The notes below the pieces were generated by a model. The model had not been told where the DNA came from and did no database searches. It saw nothing but the letters and a program-made list of their open reading frames with translations. The position numbers and the translations under genes were made by a program. A stretch of 64,000 bases of DNA from Gymnopilus junonius (taxonomy: Eukaryota; Basidiomycota; Agaricomycetes; Agaricales; Galerinaceae). Positions 20,313-33,553 of this stretch are shown in pieces (the first letter of the stretch is position 1; each line of letters starts with the position of its first letter). The stretch covers positions 62,001-126,000 of the forward strand of contig JADNYJ010000009.1 of the NCBI GenBank assembly GCA_015501075.1, in the 5' to 3' direction.

Positions 20313-23300
20313 ATGGACGCTATTAGGAATATGTTGTCTCCCCTCGGGATGAGCACTGGGGCCATCCAGGACACACTTGTAAGTGTTCTTGTACATTACT
20401 CCGAAGCTTGTTTTGATTGTTATTTCAATAGAAACTCGTAGTCATCGGTGGCACCGTTGAAACTGCCCGCCGCGCTTCTGTCTCAGCATGGAACGGTTTT
20501 GTAGATTGTAACAATTCTACCACTACTCTAATTGACGCTGCCCCCTGACCACTCTCCTAGCCTTTTTCCTCACAGCCCACTTTAGTCAGGATGATTATCC
20601 ATACGATTGGTATGTTAATTTAGTCTTCCTTTAGTATCCATCATTTATTGTCTTCTATCAGGTTGATGCACTGGCTATCAAAGGTCCGTATTGTATCCCT
20701 TCGAGCATCCGACTTGTCCTAAATGTTTCCTCAGCAACCTTCCTGGGGCAGAAGTCGCGAGTTTGAAATCACCACTCGTTCAGTTAATCGCAACGGGCTT
20801 ACGCAGTCGACAACGGGTGATTTGGACGAGGAAGAGGAAGAGGATGATGGTCTTGTTCATGGCCGGCGAAAGCGGAAGGTTGCATTCATGCCTAGCCTCG
20901 GTGAGCTTAATATGATTTGATATGAGTCATAAGCGCTGCGGTGCTGACATCGACCCTTTTGTTAGACACTACCCACACCATCTATTATCGTGGACATTGG
21001 CTTCGGGTAAGCAACCCCTCTTGTCAATGAACGCGTCTGTATTAACATTACCCGTTCCATCTCTAGATCACCCGAACAAAGCGTTACCCAGACTATAGTC
21101 ACGGTTGTGCTTTGAAAATAAGGTAGGGAGCAGTGTGGACCCCGTAAACTTGAATTGAATTGATTTCAAATTGTAGCGTTGTGGCGCGCAACAACGATGT
21201 CTTGAAGAAGCTGGTCTTAGAGGCCAAAAAAGAGTACGAGAAAGATGCCGAGCACCGTGTACACATCTTTATGGCAGATACGTAAGTCCTTCGTCCTTCC
21301 TAACTCCACACAGTCGCCTAACGTCAATGCTCTGAACAGCACCTACGGTTGCTGGCGTTGGAACGGAGCTCGCCAGAAGAGGCCTATGAGCTCCATCGTT
21401 CTGCAGCCAGGCGTCAAGGACATGCTCCTTGCAGACTGCAAGGATTTCTTGTGTTCAGAGGAGTGGTACGTCGCTATGGTATATTTTTAGCTCAGTTTTG
21501 CTTATTCTGTGATTGCACCAGGTATGCGGAGAGAGGTATGCTCAGCTTTGACTTTCATTCTTTTTTTTTTCTCAAAAAAAGTAAAGGTATCCCGTTCAGA
21601 AGAGGTTATCTACTACATGGTGTTCCCGGAAGGTTGGTGTAATTACGGAAGTCCAGGCTTGTGACCTAATATCCTTTCTCATGTAGCGGGAAGACCTCAT
21701 TGATCCACTCTTTGGCGGGGGAACTTGGCTTGGACATCTATGTCGTGTCATTGTCATCTAAGGGGTATGTTTTTTGAACATTTAACGTTTCATTTCTGAT
21801 TATGAACTTTCAGAATGAGCGATAATACATTGACAACCTTGATGGGTAACGTGCCGTCGAGGTCCGTCCATGCTCAGCAGCCTTAGCTCTAATTGACTGA
21901 TGTGTCTTTTTATGTGCAGATGTATACTCCTTCTAGAAGATTTGGACGCTGCTTTCACTCGCTCTGTCTCCCGTGACGAGAAATCGACAGGCGCGCCAAC
22001 AGCTGCCACATCAAAGGAAGCTACAGCCACAGCAGAGACTAATGATGGTTCGACTTTGAGCTTGAGCGGGTTGCTCAACAGTTTGGACGGTGTGGCAGCG
22101 GCTGAGGGACGGTGCGTTTCGGTATTTTAACTAACTTTTTTGTCTGAAACTGACCTTAATTTCCAGGCTTCTTTTTGCCACCACGAATCACATTGAGCGT
22201 TTGGACCCCGCCCTGAGCCGTCCGGGCCGCATGGACGTTTGGGTTAATTTCACGCATGCAACGAAATGGCAAGCAGAAGGGATCTTCAAATGCTTCTTCC
22301 CATTCAAGCCATCCACTGGTTCAACTCCCTCGTCTGCAACAAACACCCCTAAGGACGCATCCCAGCAAAACCTTCCATTGCCCAAGCGCAAGGCCCACGC
22401 TCACGCCATTCCTCTTTTGTCTGAGGAAGAGATTTCTGACCTTGCAAAGCGCTTTGCTGATGCTATTCCTGAAGATGAACTTAGTGTATGGTTCATTTGA
22501 ATCTCAAATATTACCCCTGATTGACTCTCTTCTTTAGGTTGCCGCTCTTCAAGGCTACCTTCTGAAGAACAAGACGCGACCCCGTGAATGCGTTGAAGAA
22601 GTCGCCGAATGGATCATTCAGGAACGTGAGACTCGCGAGAAGCTAAAGAAAGAGAAAGCTGAGGTACGCATGAACATGTATTCGTGCCCCAGTTTATTGT
22701 TAACATTTTTATTTATAGCGTGAGGCCAAGGAGAAGAAAGAAGCCGAAGAGGCTGCCAAGAAAGAGGTACATTTTATTTCATCCATGATATCTTTAGTGT
22801 GTCTAATACATTCATGTTTATAGAAGGAAGAAAAGGAGGCAAAAGAGGTGACCGATTAATGGCTCATCATATTTCCCAGACACGTACTGATTATTTTCTC
22901 CCGTGATCAGAAGGAGGAAAAGGAGGCGAAAGAGGTGAGAAATCTACCCATTAAATTCCTTTTTCACCCCTTTCTGACAACAAATTTTAGAAACTTGAGA
23001 GGAAAGAGCGGGCGAAAGCCAAAAAGCTCCGAGAGACCACGTCGAAGAGTGATTCTTCTGCCACGAGCTTAACGACTTCATCTACTGAATCCGCTCCCGC
23101 AGCCGCTCAAACGACGACAGCGAGCGAGAAAGAGGACAAAGAGGAAGCTACGTCCGAATCGACCTCTTCTTCCTCTAGCTCCGAGTCCGAGACGAGCAAC
23201 GGTGCCGACGCTGACACGGAAGAGAGCGTCACCTCTGAGGAGGAGACCGAGAAGACCAAGGAGGAAGGAGCATCCAAGAAGGAGAAGTGGGTCGCTGTCA

Positions 23301-23389
23301 AGTCCACTAGCACCACGAGCGCCACTGCCACTGCCACCGCTACTCCCGCTCCTGACGCTGCCCCTGCCACTGAAGAAACTGCGTCGTAA
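20313..23389 (+). CDS. Bcs1-like AAA ATPase with charged C-terminal tail
   Basis: AAA protein of the Bcs1 family, whose founding member translocates the Rieske Fe/S protein across the inner mitochondrial membrane for complex III assembly. The start [18 protein letters not shown] is followed by the N-terminal Bcs1 domain (DYPYDWLMHWLSK, RGHWLRITRTKR). Then come [20 protein letters not shown] (Walker A, interrupted by an intron inside PGS), [12 protein letters not shown] (Walker B) and [20 protein letters not shown] (sensor and arginine region). The remainder is atypical: about 200 residues rich in Lys/Glu, encoded partly by micro-exons of 48, 24 and 24 nt, then Ser/Thr/Glu and Ala/Thr tracts. 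Basidiomycetes carry several such paralogues, so mitochondrial function is uncertain. About 15 short introns; the frame is intact as far as I followed it. Confidence 0.85.
22719..22934 (+). repeat. Serial micro-exons built on a 24-nt unit
   Basis: Within the Bcs1-like gene three consecutive exons measure 48 (22719-22766), 24 (22824-22847) and 24 nt (22911-22934). All start at codon phase 0 and end in ...GAG|GT. The two 24-nt exons differ at only two positions and both encode KEEKEAKE. The 48-nt exon ([16 protein letters not shown]) has the same character. Each is skippable without a frameshift. Confidence 0.8.
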
Positions 23390-24115
23390 ATTATTCACCA
23401 ATCCATGTCCCGGAAAGAGGTTCATGGTTTTGGGGGGGCTGGCGCTCCAAAATGAGCGCGTCAGCCCCTGCCCTTCTCTGCCCCGAAATCTTTGATTAAA
23501 TCTACACTAGTCTGCTTCTGTCTGTCTGTCCTTGTCTCTGCTGCGTGCTCGTGCTGGATTCTGCGCCTGTTTCAGTGTTTCATAATCGTATTTCTTAGGT
23601 ATTGGGGTGGGGGTGGGTTTGTTGGTTAGGAGGAGGGCTGTTGATTGTGGGCGGTTCAAGCTCGCGTCGGCCTTTCTCTACCTGAACCTGCTAGTGATTT
23701 CTTTTATCGTACATCGTGCGTCTGCTTGTCGTAGTCGTTACCCAGGTAGAATGATTGAATGACCTTAGATGCAATACTACTGTGTTCCATGAAATGGTTT
23801 TGAGACTGAATCTTTGAGAGCAGAAGGATATCGTGCATGAATTTTGTGTGTGGTAAATTGGATTGACTACGATAAATAGGAAAAGTGATAATAAAAAAGG
23901 GATAAGGGTAACAGAGTTGGTCAACCACAATGAATTGGGGTCATAAGTAGGTCGTAAGAGAAAGCGGTCTTACTCTAATCTACCAGGCAATCAATGTATT
24001 ATTCAATAATTTCAAAACTATTTAACGCAACGTTCCATTCCCAAGAAAAGCAAAACCACCCTCCTCGGTATGTAGTATGTATCAATGTCATTACAACACA
24101 AACGTCAGGCAGGGC
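23390..24115. other. Convergent 3' intergenic region
   Basis: This separates the 3' ends of the Bcs1-like gene and VPS1. I see no gene, only likely 3' UTRs, a G-rich tract (ggtattggggtgggggtggg, near 23600) and AT-rich sequence. Confidence 0.5.
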
Positions 24116-27100
24116 TCATGTCGACTTGAGACTGACATCCGAAAGAGTCTTGAACGCCTCCTTGTACGCATCCAACAGCGCCTTGACCCTCGTCCTCTCC
24201 GCCACGAGAGCCTCATCCTCGTTCAACATATCAGCAAACAGATCAGGCTTATAAAGCGACGCCACGAGCCGGTTCTGCACCTGCTGCGCGGTGTGGTTGA
24301 CGAGGAAGTGCATGATGGCTTTAGGCACGATATCTTGGATGGACTGTCGCACAATGTTGAAGTAAGAGGTGATGAGCGAGCGGATGAGTTGGGTCTCCAT
24401 TTCTTCGCGCACAGTCAGTTGACCGCCGTCTGATGGGACCTGTGAATTTGAATGGTTGTGGGCCAGTCAACATGGGCAGACTTTGGGCAAGCAGAAAAAC
24501 AGAGAAAGAAACTTACAGCTTCAATATGCCTCCCAAGGCTCTTCATATCATACGCAGCATTATTAACATCCAGCCCCCTCTTCCCAGCCAACAACCCACT
24601 CGTCAACGCCGACGACTCACCACCCGACACGTCCCTCCCAATAGGAACAATATGATTCGCACCGCCCTCCACAGAAGCTCCAACACCCCCATGGGCACTA
24701 GCACCATGACCACTATGCCCATGCGTACCATGCCCATGCACCGCTCTCTCCACACTCGAACCAGCAATCGGCCCAGGCCCATTCTGACCAAAGAAGTAGT
24801 TGAGGAACGTCTCCTTGGCAGACCCACCGGGCGGCGAAGAGCTCATGCTCATACTCGCATGATGCCCGCCCCTCTGATCGAATGGCATCGAGGTCTGGGA
24901 CTTGCTGAGCGCCCGCACCGCCCACCATGGCCCCGGCACTCGCCCTGGGCATCCGCGATTTTGAGGACGATCGTTTGACGACGCTGCTGGTGTTGGCCAT
25001 GTTGATGGGTGCAGTGGTCGATGAGGCTGGGGCAACAGTGGTGCGTGAGCGATCATGCAGTGTGGAAGAGACAGAACGCCCGTCTCGGGAAAGAGGAGGG
25101 AAGATACCATTTGGATATTGTTGCCGAAATCATCAGAGTTAGAGTCTTCGTCGTCTTCTGGAGACCCAATGTGGCCGTTGGGAGGTTCCGTCGGTTGTGG
25201 CTTTGAAAAGGATATAAAGGAATCAGCAAGACGAATGTTACAGCCGACAAGAACTGGGAAGTAGCATACCCGTTGTGAGATTTGAGGTCTTGACCCTTGC
25301 AGTTGCTCAGCAGCCACGGCTGATCCAGAAATGAAAGAAGGGTGGTTGGTATTGATATACGCCGCCTGGATCTCAATCAAGCTCTGGGCATACTCCGAAG
25401 TGGGGCCCAGTCGTTCCCGGAGGAGCTCGGACACAACTTCAATAAGCTGTGAATGGAGCCTCGGGAAGCGTTGTAGCTCCTGTAGTACGCGAATTTACAG
25501 TCAATAACGGCAAGCTCAAAAAAGCACCACAAAAAAAGAAGACAACCCACCGAACTCGTACAATTATGACAGATCTTGACCAATTCCTCATACACCAATT
25601 CTACACACCTCAAACTCGGCGCCTCAAGCAGCTTGATCTGTGGCTTCACCAGCAAATCAAACGCCATCTCGGGAACGAATAAACTTGGTCTAGGACCTGT
25701 TGAATTCCGGATAGCAGTCCGAATGTCCTGGTTGTCCAGGTTGCCCGTGGCGTCGATGGAAGCGAGAGCACGACCAAAGATGTCGTTGAAGATGTAGTAT
25801 ATCCGTGCGCCGCCCGAGAGCTCTTTAGTGGAGATGTCGACTTTCGTTCCTTCGATGAGGAGACAAAGTCCCGGGCGAACTGGGTCATGAGGCGGAGGAT
25901 GAGGCTTCCTTGCTGTGGAAGATTTAAGCTATCGAGATACCAGAGAAGAAAGGCAGGGGCTCTTACTTGGTTTTTGTCACCAAAGATCGCTGCATCACCA
26001 AAAGAGTTGAGTTCTTGCTGCGCTTGCCCCATCAATGTGTTGAGCCGCGCTTTCATATCCGGTAACTTATCCCTAATGTGGTTAATTAAGACCTGCAGAG
26101 GAAGAATTTCAGTCAAGATAAAATGGACATTCATTGAAAGGATACCAACCTGGTTAAGAGTCTTCGCCAAGTACTTTGTTCCGTTTTTATGCGCGATATT
26201 CCTATACGCAGGGTGGTTCGTAAAGAACTCCGTCTCACTGTCCAAAGCATCTCGCATACTCTTCTCCGAGTTGATATCTTGCTGACTGCGGTTGACCACA
26301 CCAATAAAGCCCAATTTCAGGGGATAAACGCGTCCAGTCAGGATATCAAGTGCGTTGGTGCCCGCGTCCATCAGGTCGAGTTTCGTTAGGACCCCAATCG
26401 TTCTCCGGCCTTGGGGATCCACGGAACGGGCGAGCTTTAGGGATTCCGAGTTGGCGAGGTCGACGTTTGCTGGTGAGACGGATAGGATAACGCTTGTAGA
26501 GGAAGATATCATTACGATATTTCAGCAAACAGAGAGAAGGGCAAACCTATTAGGTTTTGAGATGTAATCCAGCACGAGATTTCGGATTTGTCGCTCGATA
26601 TCACTCGGTTGGTCACCAACAGGGATCTAAACACGAAAGACATAAAAAATGGTACGAGAAGAAGAGTGGCCTTCGATACACACTTTTGTCAGTCCAGGCA
26701 AATCCACCAACGTCAGGTCAAGTACATCCGGGCTGTATATCCGCAGTGAAATAGGGAGTTTGCTAACGCCCTTGTTCTGACCAGCAACCCTGAATGTCTC
26801 CTGCTCGATCTCTTTCCGAATTTCGTTGAAATCTGTAAACTTTTTGTCGATGTGCAGGAATTGGCCCCATTCTCTGTAGGCGTTTGGTGAAGACTCGGAA
26901 GGTTCGGGCGTATTAATGAGTTGAAGAACGAGGGGTCGGCGTGTGACGATGCCTTGACCACGAGGCAGGAAGTCTCTTCCAACAATACTATACAGAGAAG
27001 GTTAAAAAATTTGACGGAAGCGATTGGTTCACTGACGTTTCTAGGACACTTGATTTGCCAGCCGACTGACTACCAACCTACAATTCGTCCATGTCAGCCT

Positions 27101-27300
27101 CAACATTCCAACTAAACATGAAAACAACACGGACCACAACCAGCTGAGGCATGTCCAGCTCTCCGCCTTTATAAAATCAAAAAAGTGGACTTTAATTAGC
27201 GCATCCATGAATACCCGAAAATAAACAAATTTGGAAGCGCACCGAGGTTGTTGAAGGTGTCCTGCAGCTTGTTGACCAACTTGATCAAGTCATGGTCCAT
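24116..27300 (-). CDS. VPS1: Dynamin-like GTPase Vps1
   Basis: Large GTPase for vacuolar/endosomal sorting and peroxisome fission. The start [18 protein letters not shown] leads to [14 protein letters not shown] (G1), [18 protein letters not shown] (G2), [20 protein letters not shown] (G3) and [19 protein letters not shown] (G4). The middle domain has [17 protein letters not shown] and [15 protein letters not shown] Ser/His/Gly-rich insert holds [14 protein letters not shown], and the GTPase effector domain ends the protein ([20 protein letters not shown]). There is no PH or proline-rich domain. Vps1/VpsA is preferred over Dnm1 because of the FLNYFFG insert and overall order. The frame breaks at about 25856 (one missing T), about 25110 (one missing T) and about 24915. 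All look like one-base indels because conserved residues resume immediately. It is divergent from the membrane-protein gene. Confidence 0.93.
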
Positions 27301-28003
27301 TTTGGAGGGTTGTGGGTGGATGTAGCCTGAATTACAAGGAGCGCCTGGCTGAGGAGAGTTGAAATGTAAACTATGGTCGCCTGGCTCTGTTCAAAGTCGG
27401 AGGCACGTCCACTCGGCAAACCAGTGTTTGCATCTGTTGTCTTCAAGGGGCTCCGTCGTCACCACGCGTCGTCGATCACAACCGCGGCCTCCTCCACAAA
27501 TCCCAAACAATCCTTCATGTCCTCTGGGAATTTGATTTGCGATAACATCCTTGAATCCTCCCAGATAAGATAAACCAAATCAACTTTCTAGCCCGCTCGA
27601 GGCAACGACAGAATCTGCTTAGTTATGACGGCTCTTCTGGATCATCTCCGTCATCAGCTCTCATCCCCCAATTTATCCTTATCCGTGCAGATATACCCTC
27701 TGTGTTTTCTCGATCCACGATCTTCTCAAATTCCAATTGCCTCTCCATGTCCACCTTTCTCCTGGCTCTGTCTTCGCCTCGGCGACTAGTGTCCTTCTCC
27801 CAAGAATTTCTTCGACGCCACGCATTTGCACCCGCGTTGATGACATATTTATGTCGTTAATCAACTATGTAATATTTTTCACTTAAATGCTTTGTTGAAG
27901 TCTCCTAAGATGTGTTCTCGCCTCAAAAGGCGTCAAAAAAATTTCGTTTTTTTCCTGTCATTATTGTCTTCCTCCCGATTCTTTCCAAATTGACCCTGCC
28001 AAC
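27301..28003. other. Divergent promoter region
   Basis: This holds the 5' regions of VPS1 (minus) and the multi-pass membrane protein gene (plus). A 66-codon open frame at 27373 has no family character. I see no distinct regulatory motif. Confidence 0.45.
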
Positions 28004-29512
28004 ATGTCTGCCGCAGAACATCATACTCATACATACCATCGGCATTCAGCCCGCAATGATCCTTACTTCCAGGTCCAATGTACGCCTTTTCTTTCTTCGT
28101 TTGCCTGAAGGTGGATTTATTCAGTTGGAAAGTGACTTCTGCGATCTGTACCTCCATTGCTATATTAACGACTCTGTTCCGTCTATACATCAGACGGAGA
28201 ACGCTCTGGATCGATGATGCTAGTTTTCTTCATCTTCTGCAACACCTTAGCAACTCACTTTTATACGTGGTTATCCAGGCTTTTGCATTCATATCCATGC
28301 TATTTATTTGTGTTCAGCTGGGAGTATGTGTGATACCTGCAAGTGCGCATCTCTGCATCAACTCTTTTTTGAAACAATTAATTGATGAATCATTCAGAAG
28401 GTATATCAACGCGTACACTCGAACCTATCTTATCATGTTCACATTTTACGCCACCATATGGTAAATCAAATCTCACATCTAAAAATCTACTTTATTCAAT
28501 TTCTCAACGAATAGGTGTGCACGAACATCCATCCTCTTCACCATCATCCGCATAGGAAAAGGCAACCGGAGAAAAATATTCCTCTATTCATTAATAGGCG
28601 TCTTTGGCGTCCTCTGCAGCCTCTTAATTGGCCAAATATTCTGGGTATGCGAGGCGCAGCGGAAGCTTAAGCATGACGTTTGTGTACCCAATAAACAGAT
28701 TGCACTCAGTCAATTGGGGTGTAAGTCTTCGTCCCTTCTTACTAGCTTTCCGCGTTTCTCTTCACATCGTAATAAACGGATTTCAAAATTAATTTCATTG
28801 TCTAATTGTTCCTGCAGCCGACATATTCGCAGACACAACACTCCTCATCTCCTCCCTCCAGCTCTTCCTCATCATCCAAGATAAATCTCTGCGCCATCGC
28901 CTCATATACATCTTTTCCACCTGTACAGCAACCACCGTCGTCTCTCTCATCCACTCTGCCCTCATCCTCAGATTTGCGAAGCAAAAGGGCGAAGAGAAAG
29001 TCGTTATTGCCGCTTTAGTAGAGGTACGTTCAAAAATCAATTCATTTGGATCTTCTTTGCAGGTAAAGGAAACAATAACAATAATAATAATCATAAATTA
29101 GGACAGCGTCTCCCTAATAGTCTCAAGTCTCCCCGTCGTCGCCAACATATTCTTCCAATTCCGAGACCGCAACACGACAGGACGCATCAACGTCAGCATC
29201 AGCGCCGCACACACCATGACCAACACCACCATGCCTCTCTCCTTCAAATTCGCCCCTTCCACCGCCAACTCCACCCCACGAGGGTCCGTTGGAAACCTCC
29301 TTCACGTCGACCCAGGGTCCTCGTTACCCCAGCTGCCGTCATTGCCGTGGCAAACCCCAGCTCAAACCCCAGGCCAAGCATCAGCCCAGGCTCGACAGCT
29401 CCGCAAGACGGCGTCGACGACGTTCTCAAGGTCTACTACTACTTCTCTTTCTTCCCTCCGTCGGATCTCTTTACCACTGGCAGCTCCGAATTTTACGGTG
29501 GTCAATGGGTAA
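28004..29512 (+). CDS. Multi-pass integral membrane protein, fungal-type
   Basis: I see about seven hydrophobic helices across several exons. Recognisable stretches are KVTSAICTSIAILTTLFRLY followed by IRRRTLWIDDA, RTYLIMFTFYATIWCART, IFLYSLIGVFGVLCSLLIGQ, DTTLLISSLQLFLI, IYIFSTCTATTVVSLIHSAL and DSVSLIVSSLPVVANIFFQF. A cytoplasmic Ser/Thr/Pro-rich tail follows. The layout, with a R-L-x-x-R-R-R-x-L-W-x-D-D block after TM1/TM2, resembles the Pth11/rhodopsin-domain-like membrane proteins common in fungal genomes, but no ligand or role can be assigned. The start is uncertain: MSAAEHHTHTYHRH at 28004, or a shorter start at 28054 whose frame joins the next exon better. Introns are short (50-70 nt). 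Confidence 0.7.
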
Positions 29513-30057
29513 AATTTCAACAGCTGTAATCTGGTACCCTGAAAAAAAAAGTCCCACCATCAACGTTCTTCTTCAGGCCCTGCTTACTCCTGCTCCTGCT
29601 TCTTACTCTGTTTTCTGTGTCATGCTATCATTGGTGAATGCGATGTTGAGAATCTGAGGAGGAGATAGAGTTTGAGATTAGGGGGGAAATGGCAAGACAG
29701 GGAGTGATTAGTGATAAGGCTTGCAATGACGGACTGACGGGCGCAGAATTCACTTTGAATAGATAGGGTGAACGAGGACCTTGGGCAGATAGAGGGAAAA
29801 TGGACATAGTAGACATTGGTTCATGGACATGGCTACGAGTGTGAACCCTTCTTTTTCCTGTTTTTAGCAGCCGGCGTATACAACAAGCGAATAGAGCGAA
29901 ACATCCAGTTAATAATATAACCTGGCTCATTTTTCCGAAGATTGGGTAAAGTGGGGCTCTGATACGATGAGTAGGAAACGATGACGGGCACCTAAAGATA
30001 AAGGTGCATAGGAGAACAAAAGGCATGGGATTCCGATCTCTAAAGAACACATAAGAA
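29513..30057. other. Convergent 3' intergenic region
   Basis: This lies between the membrane-protein gene and STT3, both ending here. I see no supported gene, only probable 3' UTR sequence of both. Confidence 0.45.
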
Positions 30058-33000
30058 TTACACAATAGCTCTTCGTCTGGGTGCAGGCTTGCTCCGTTTC
30101 CTCTTTTTGCCTTGCGCAAATTGGTTTGCGCTTTTGAGATCTCGTCCAAGAGGGTCTTCTTTCTTGACTTGGAAGATGCGGACCTGATAAGCGGGAAGAC
30201 GAGAGAAAAAAGAGCAGGAAAAGGAAAGCGGGAAAGAAGCCCCAAGTCAGTTCTGTATTCAAGAAGTGCCGGGGCAAAACAAAGGAAGAAACTTACGATC
30301 CAATTTTCAGATGTGAATGCTTCGTCTGTAAGTATGGGAAGAAAATCAGCCTCGTTGTGAGCCCAGGTTTTCGGATAACAACAGACCTAGGTAGTCGAGC
30401 GTGGGGCCCTCTTTGGGCACCTGCTGTTGGCGGACGCGATCAACCCCTGGATTGCCTCCAAACAGCTCATTAAACCTAGTTAATTAGAAAAAAAAGGAAA
30501 AGAAATTCGTCAGCTGATAATTTTCTAATTTTGCCTTCACCCGGCCTCAGGAGTAGGTGGGAAGTAAAAACGAGCGCGGAAAAGAAAGTGCTAAGAAGTC
30601 AGGAATAAAGAAAGGAAACACGAACCGGTAATATGACATCTTGTACATCAAACTCTCCTTCATTGTCTTCGAGGCCCGGTCGTCAATCCTGTATTCCCCT
30701 TGTGGCGTGAAATAGTTCGGTTCCTGGATTTCATCTGGCCATACGCCTTGTGCGATACGGACCATCCAAAGGAATTTGTTGATATCGTCACCGGAGTATC
30801 CAATGAGGCCGCCGAAGATGACGAGGACGTAGTCCACGTCGTGCTTTCTAAGGATAGGATAGGCTACTTCTTCCGAGCTTGACATGGCCTTTCCGACAGT
30901 CGCAATATGAGCTATAGAACAAGTGAACAAAAGTTAATCATAAATGGGAGGTAGAAAGAGGACCCAAGATGCTGTGAAAACCTACTGTTATTCCAAGTGT
31001 TGTTATCTACTAGCGTGGGGCGATCTGCCATGCCTGCAATTTGATATCCATAATCCCACCAACTCATAACGACAGAGTCTTCAGGGGTGTTCTGTCGTAA
31101 CCAGTAATAAGCTTCACGGAAATCGTCGATGATGTGCTGGGAGCCATCAGGATTTTGAGATGCCAAAACGACGGAAGGAGATGAGTAGGCGTTAGAAGTG
31201 ACCCATGTACAATGGAACACAAAAAAGACCAGCATGGATAACGTATTGAAGACCACCACAAGGCGAGAATCAAGTCCGAATATTCCCTTGGGTCGGGGCG
31301 ATCCGCCTTTAGAGGACGTTGCGGCAACAAAGTCGCCCAATGCCGTTTTCGTAGGCGCAGAAGCCGCGGCTTTCTTTGCCTTCTTGGAAGCTGACTGGCT
31401 CGGAGGTGCTGTTGACGAGGAACCATTAGCCGAGACACCGTCGTCTGCATCTTCTTCGGCTGGAGGTTCTGTAGGATCGATAAAAGTATCAAGAAGTGTT
31501 GAAAGGGCCACGGCCGAAGCCACGCAGACGACAGGGGTTAAAGTCAACATGAGGCGAACCATGACACCAGCAAAATAGCTGGCCACGACGGAATAGAGGA
31601 TGACAAAAATATGTTCATCACGAAGCTCGCGGAAGCACAAAACGACGCCTGCTGGGAAAGTGAAAACTAAGAATTGCAGATCCATGAAGAATGACGGCCA
31701 CGCCGTGGGTTGGTGTTCAGAGACTGATGCGATGATCGGAATGTATCTTTGAAAACAATAGTGAACTTAAGTTCCTATGATGAACAGAATACACCCACTT
31801 CTTGGCATAGCCAGTATCCCACAGGGAGTAAAATCGACCTGTCCAGGGCGCAATTTTTCCTTTGTAGGTTAAGAAGACAAATGCGAAAGCACCGAGTATG
31901 CCAATAGCGACAACAACTCCGTAGAGGAGTCTTTGGAATTGCTGCGATGACACATGGGTTCGGACCAATTGCGCAAATGCCACGATTTGAAGTAACCCAA
32001 ACACACCTCCAATCCGGTTTAACTTGATTGTTATCGCTGATGAGATCAAAGGAACTTACCGAGTGCTCCCATATGTTCGCTCGTGCTGACTGGTTGGAAA
32101 CCAACGAATGGAACTTGCATACTTGCCAAGGTACCAATGGCGTACCATGACGTATAAGCAACGTATAAGCGGCTAGAGAATCGTCCCATTAAGAGAAGTG
32201 CGAGGGCATGGAGAGGAATCATGTTAGTAATGAAAGCATAACCACCTGACAAAACATTCAGTCTGTATTACACAACTCGACGGAATTGAACGACCTACCC
32301 CAAGCAGCAACCATGTAAAAGTAGAACACTGCCGCAAAGGTTCCAAAGAGTGCACTCCCTTGTTTCAATGCTTTTATCCAGCAGTAGAACGTGAACATAA
32401 GAAGGAAAATTGCGATGGCCTCGTTGTCATAAGAGCCAGCCACGGAACGGGAAATATATCCCGGAACTATGCCAATGAATGCCGCTGCAAGAAGCCCGGC
32501 ACTTTCGTCCTTCATTTCCTTCGTGAACCTGGTTTAATTGCCGTTAAATTCTTTATGAGTACAAGAGGGCAGAGTTTTACGCACATGTAAGTTGCCCAAG
32601 CCGTCAACGCACTAAAACCAGGTGCTAACATGACACAGACGTTCCTAATATCCACAGGTAGATTGAGGGCGTGGAGGAAGTTATATATTATACCACTGGT
32701 GACCATTAAACCAGGATACACCGTTCCACCGACAACACGACCTAGTGGATACCAAGCAGTAGGATCAAACCAGTTCCAGAATTCCTGAATATGTTGTTAA
32801 TTTCGAATAGAGATTGAGACATGGAAACGTACATAGAAGCCCTTGGATGCTAAAACCCTTGTAGCACGACTCCAGACAAAGTCAACCCCAGCTTCTTGAC
32901 TACGTCACAACTACTCACTAGTTGAACCACGGATCGCTTAGGGAGTTTTAGTATCTTTGACCACGAACTAGAAGCGAAAGAACACACAATTCATGGATTA

Positions 33001-33145
33001 CACTTTCGAAGTTGATGACAGCGAATAAACGAGAGGCAATTGCAGCTCCAGAAATCAATGAGAGAGCAACAATCCGCAGCAATGACGCTGTGTTTTTGAC
33101 CGTCGCTGGTGAGATGTCTGAAGGGATTGGATAGGCCGTCGACAT
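30058..33145 (-). CDS. STT3: Oligosaccharyltransferase catalytic subunit Stt3
   Basis: Transfers the preassembled glycan to Asn-X-Ser/Thr sequons in the ER lumen. The start is [18 protein letters not shown]. Visible family blocks are the first TM and luminal loop with [20 protein letters not shown] (the DxD-like motif region), PDIRN-type [39 protein letters not shown], and [14 protein letters not shown] (the SVSEH loop). The catalytic WWDYG is in [20 protein letters not shown]. The C-terminal globular domain runs to [20 protein letters not shown] and a basic tail. A charged linker ([16 protein letters not shown]) lies before the luminal domain. I found no broken frame. Introns are numerous and short. 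The MATE gene follows downstream of its 5' end in the same orientation, 408 bp away. Confidence 0.95.
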
Positions 33146-33553
33146 GGCCAATGTAGGGAGCGTGCGTCCTCAAGAAAGCGATATTTCAGCGAAAATGGTG
33201 GTGGGGTGGGGAAAAGATTGAAGTGAGGTACGCAGTCGCGGTTATTTGCAACGTCGACGTGTCGATCATGTTTCGCAAAGCGTGCATGCTTAGTCAGCAA
33301 GCGCGTCTTCCCAATGCGGAAGTTTTCTCCTCAGTTAGTGCCATCAACGTGCCAAGACTGGCCAAGGAACGTAGGTAAAAATCACTTGAGCGCGTTTCTT
33401 GAGGAGGAAGGACGATCTTATTCATTGGACTATCATAATATATCATGAAACTTGAAAATAAAAAAACCTTTTCGATTTCATCTGGATTTATCCAAACTTC
33501 GAAAGCCAGGGTTGGGACACAGTGAAGCTCTAAATGCTTTGCATGTCGTGCGT
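33146..33553. other. Intergenic region, STT3 promoter and MATE 3' side
   Basis: Both neighbours are on the minus strand, so this should contain the STT3 promoter and the 3' end of the transporter gene. I see no further gene or clear motif. Confidence 0.4.
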
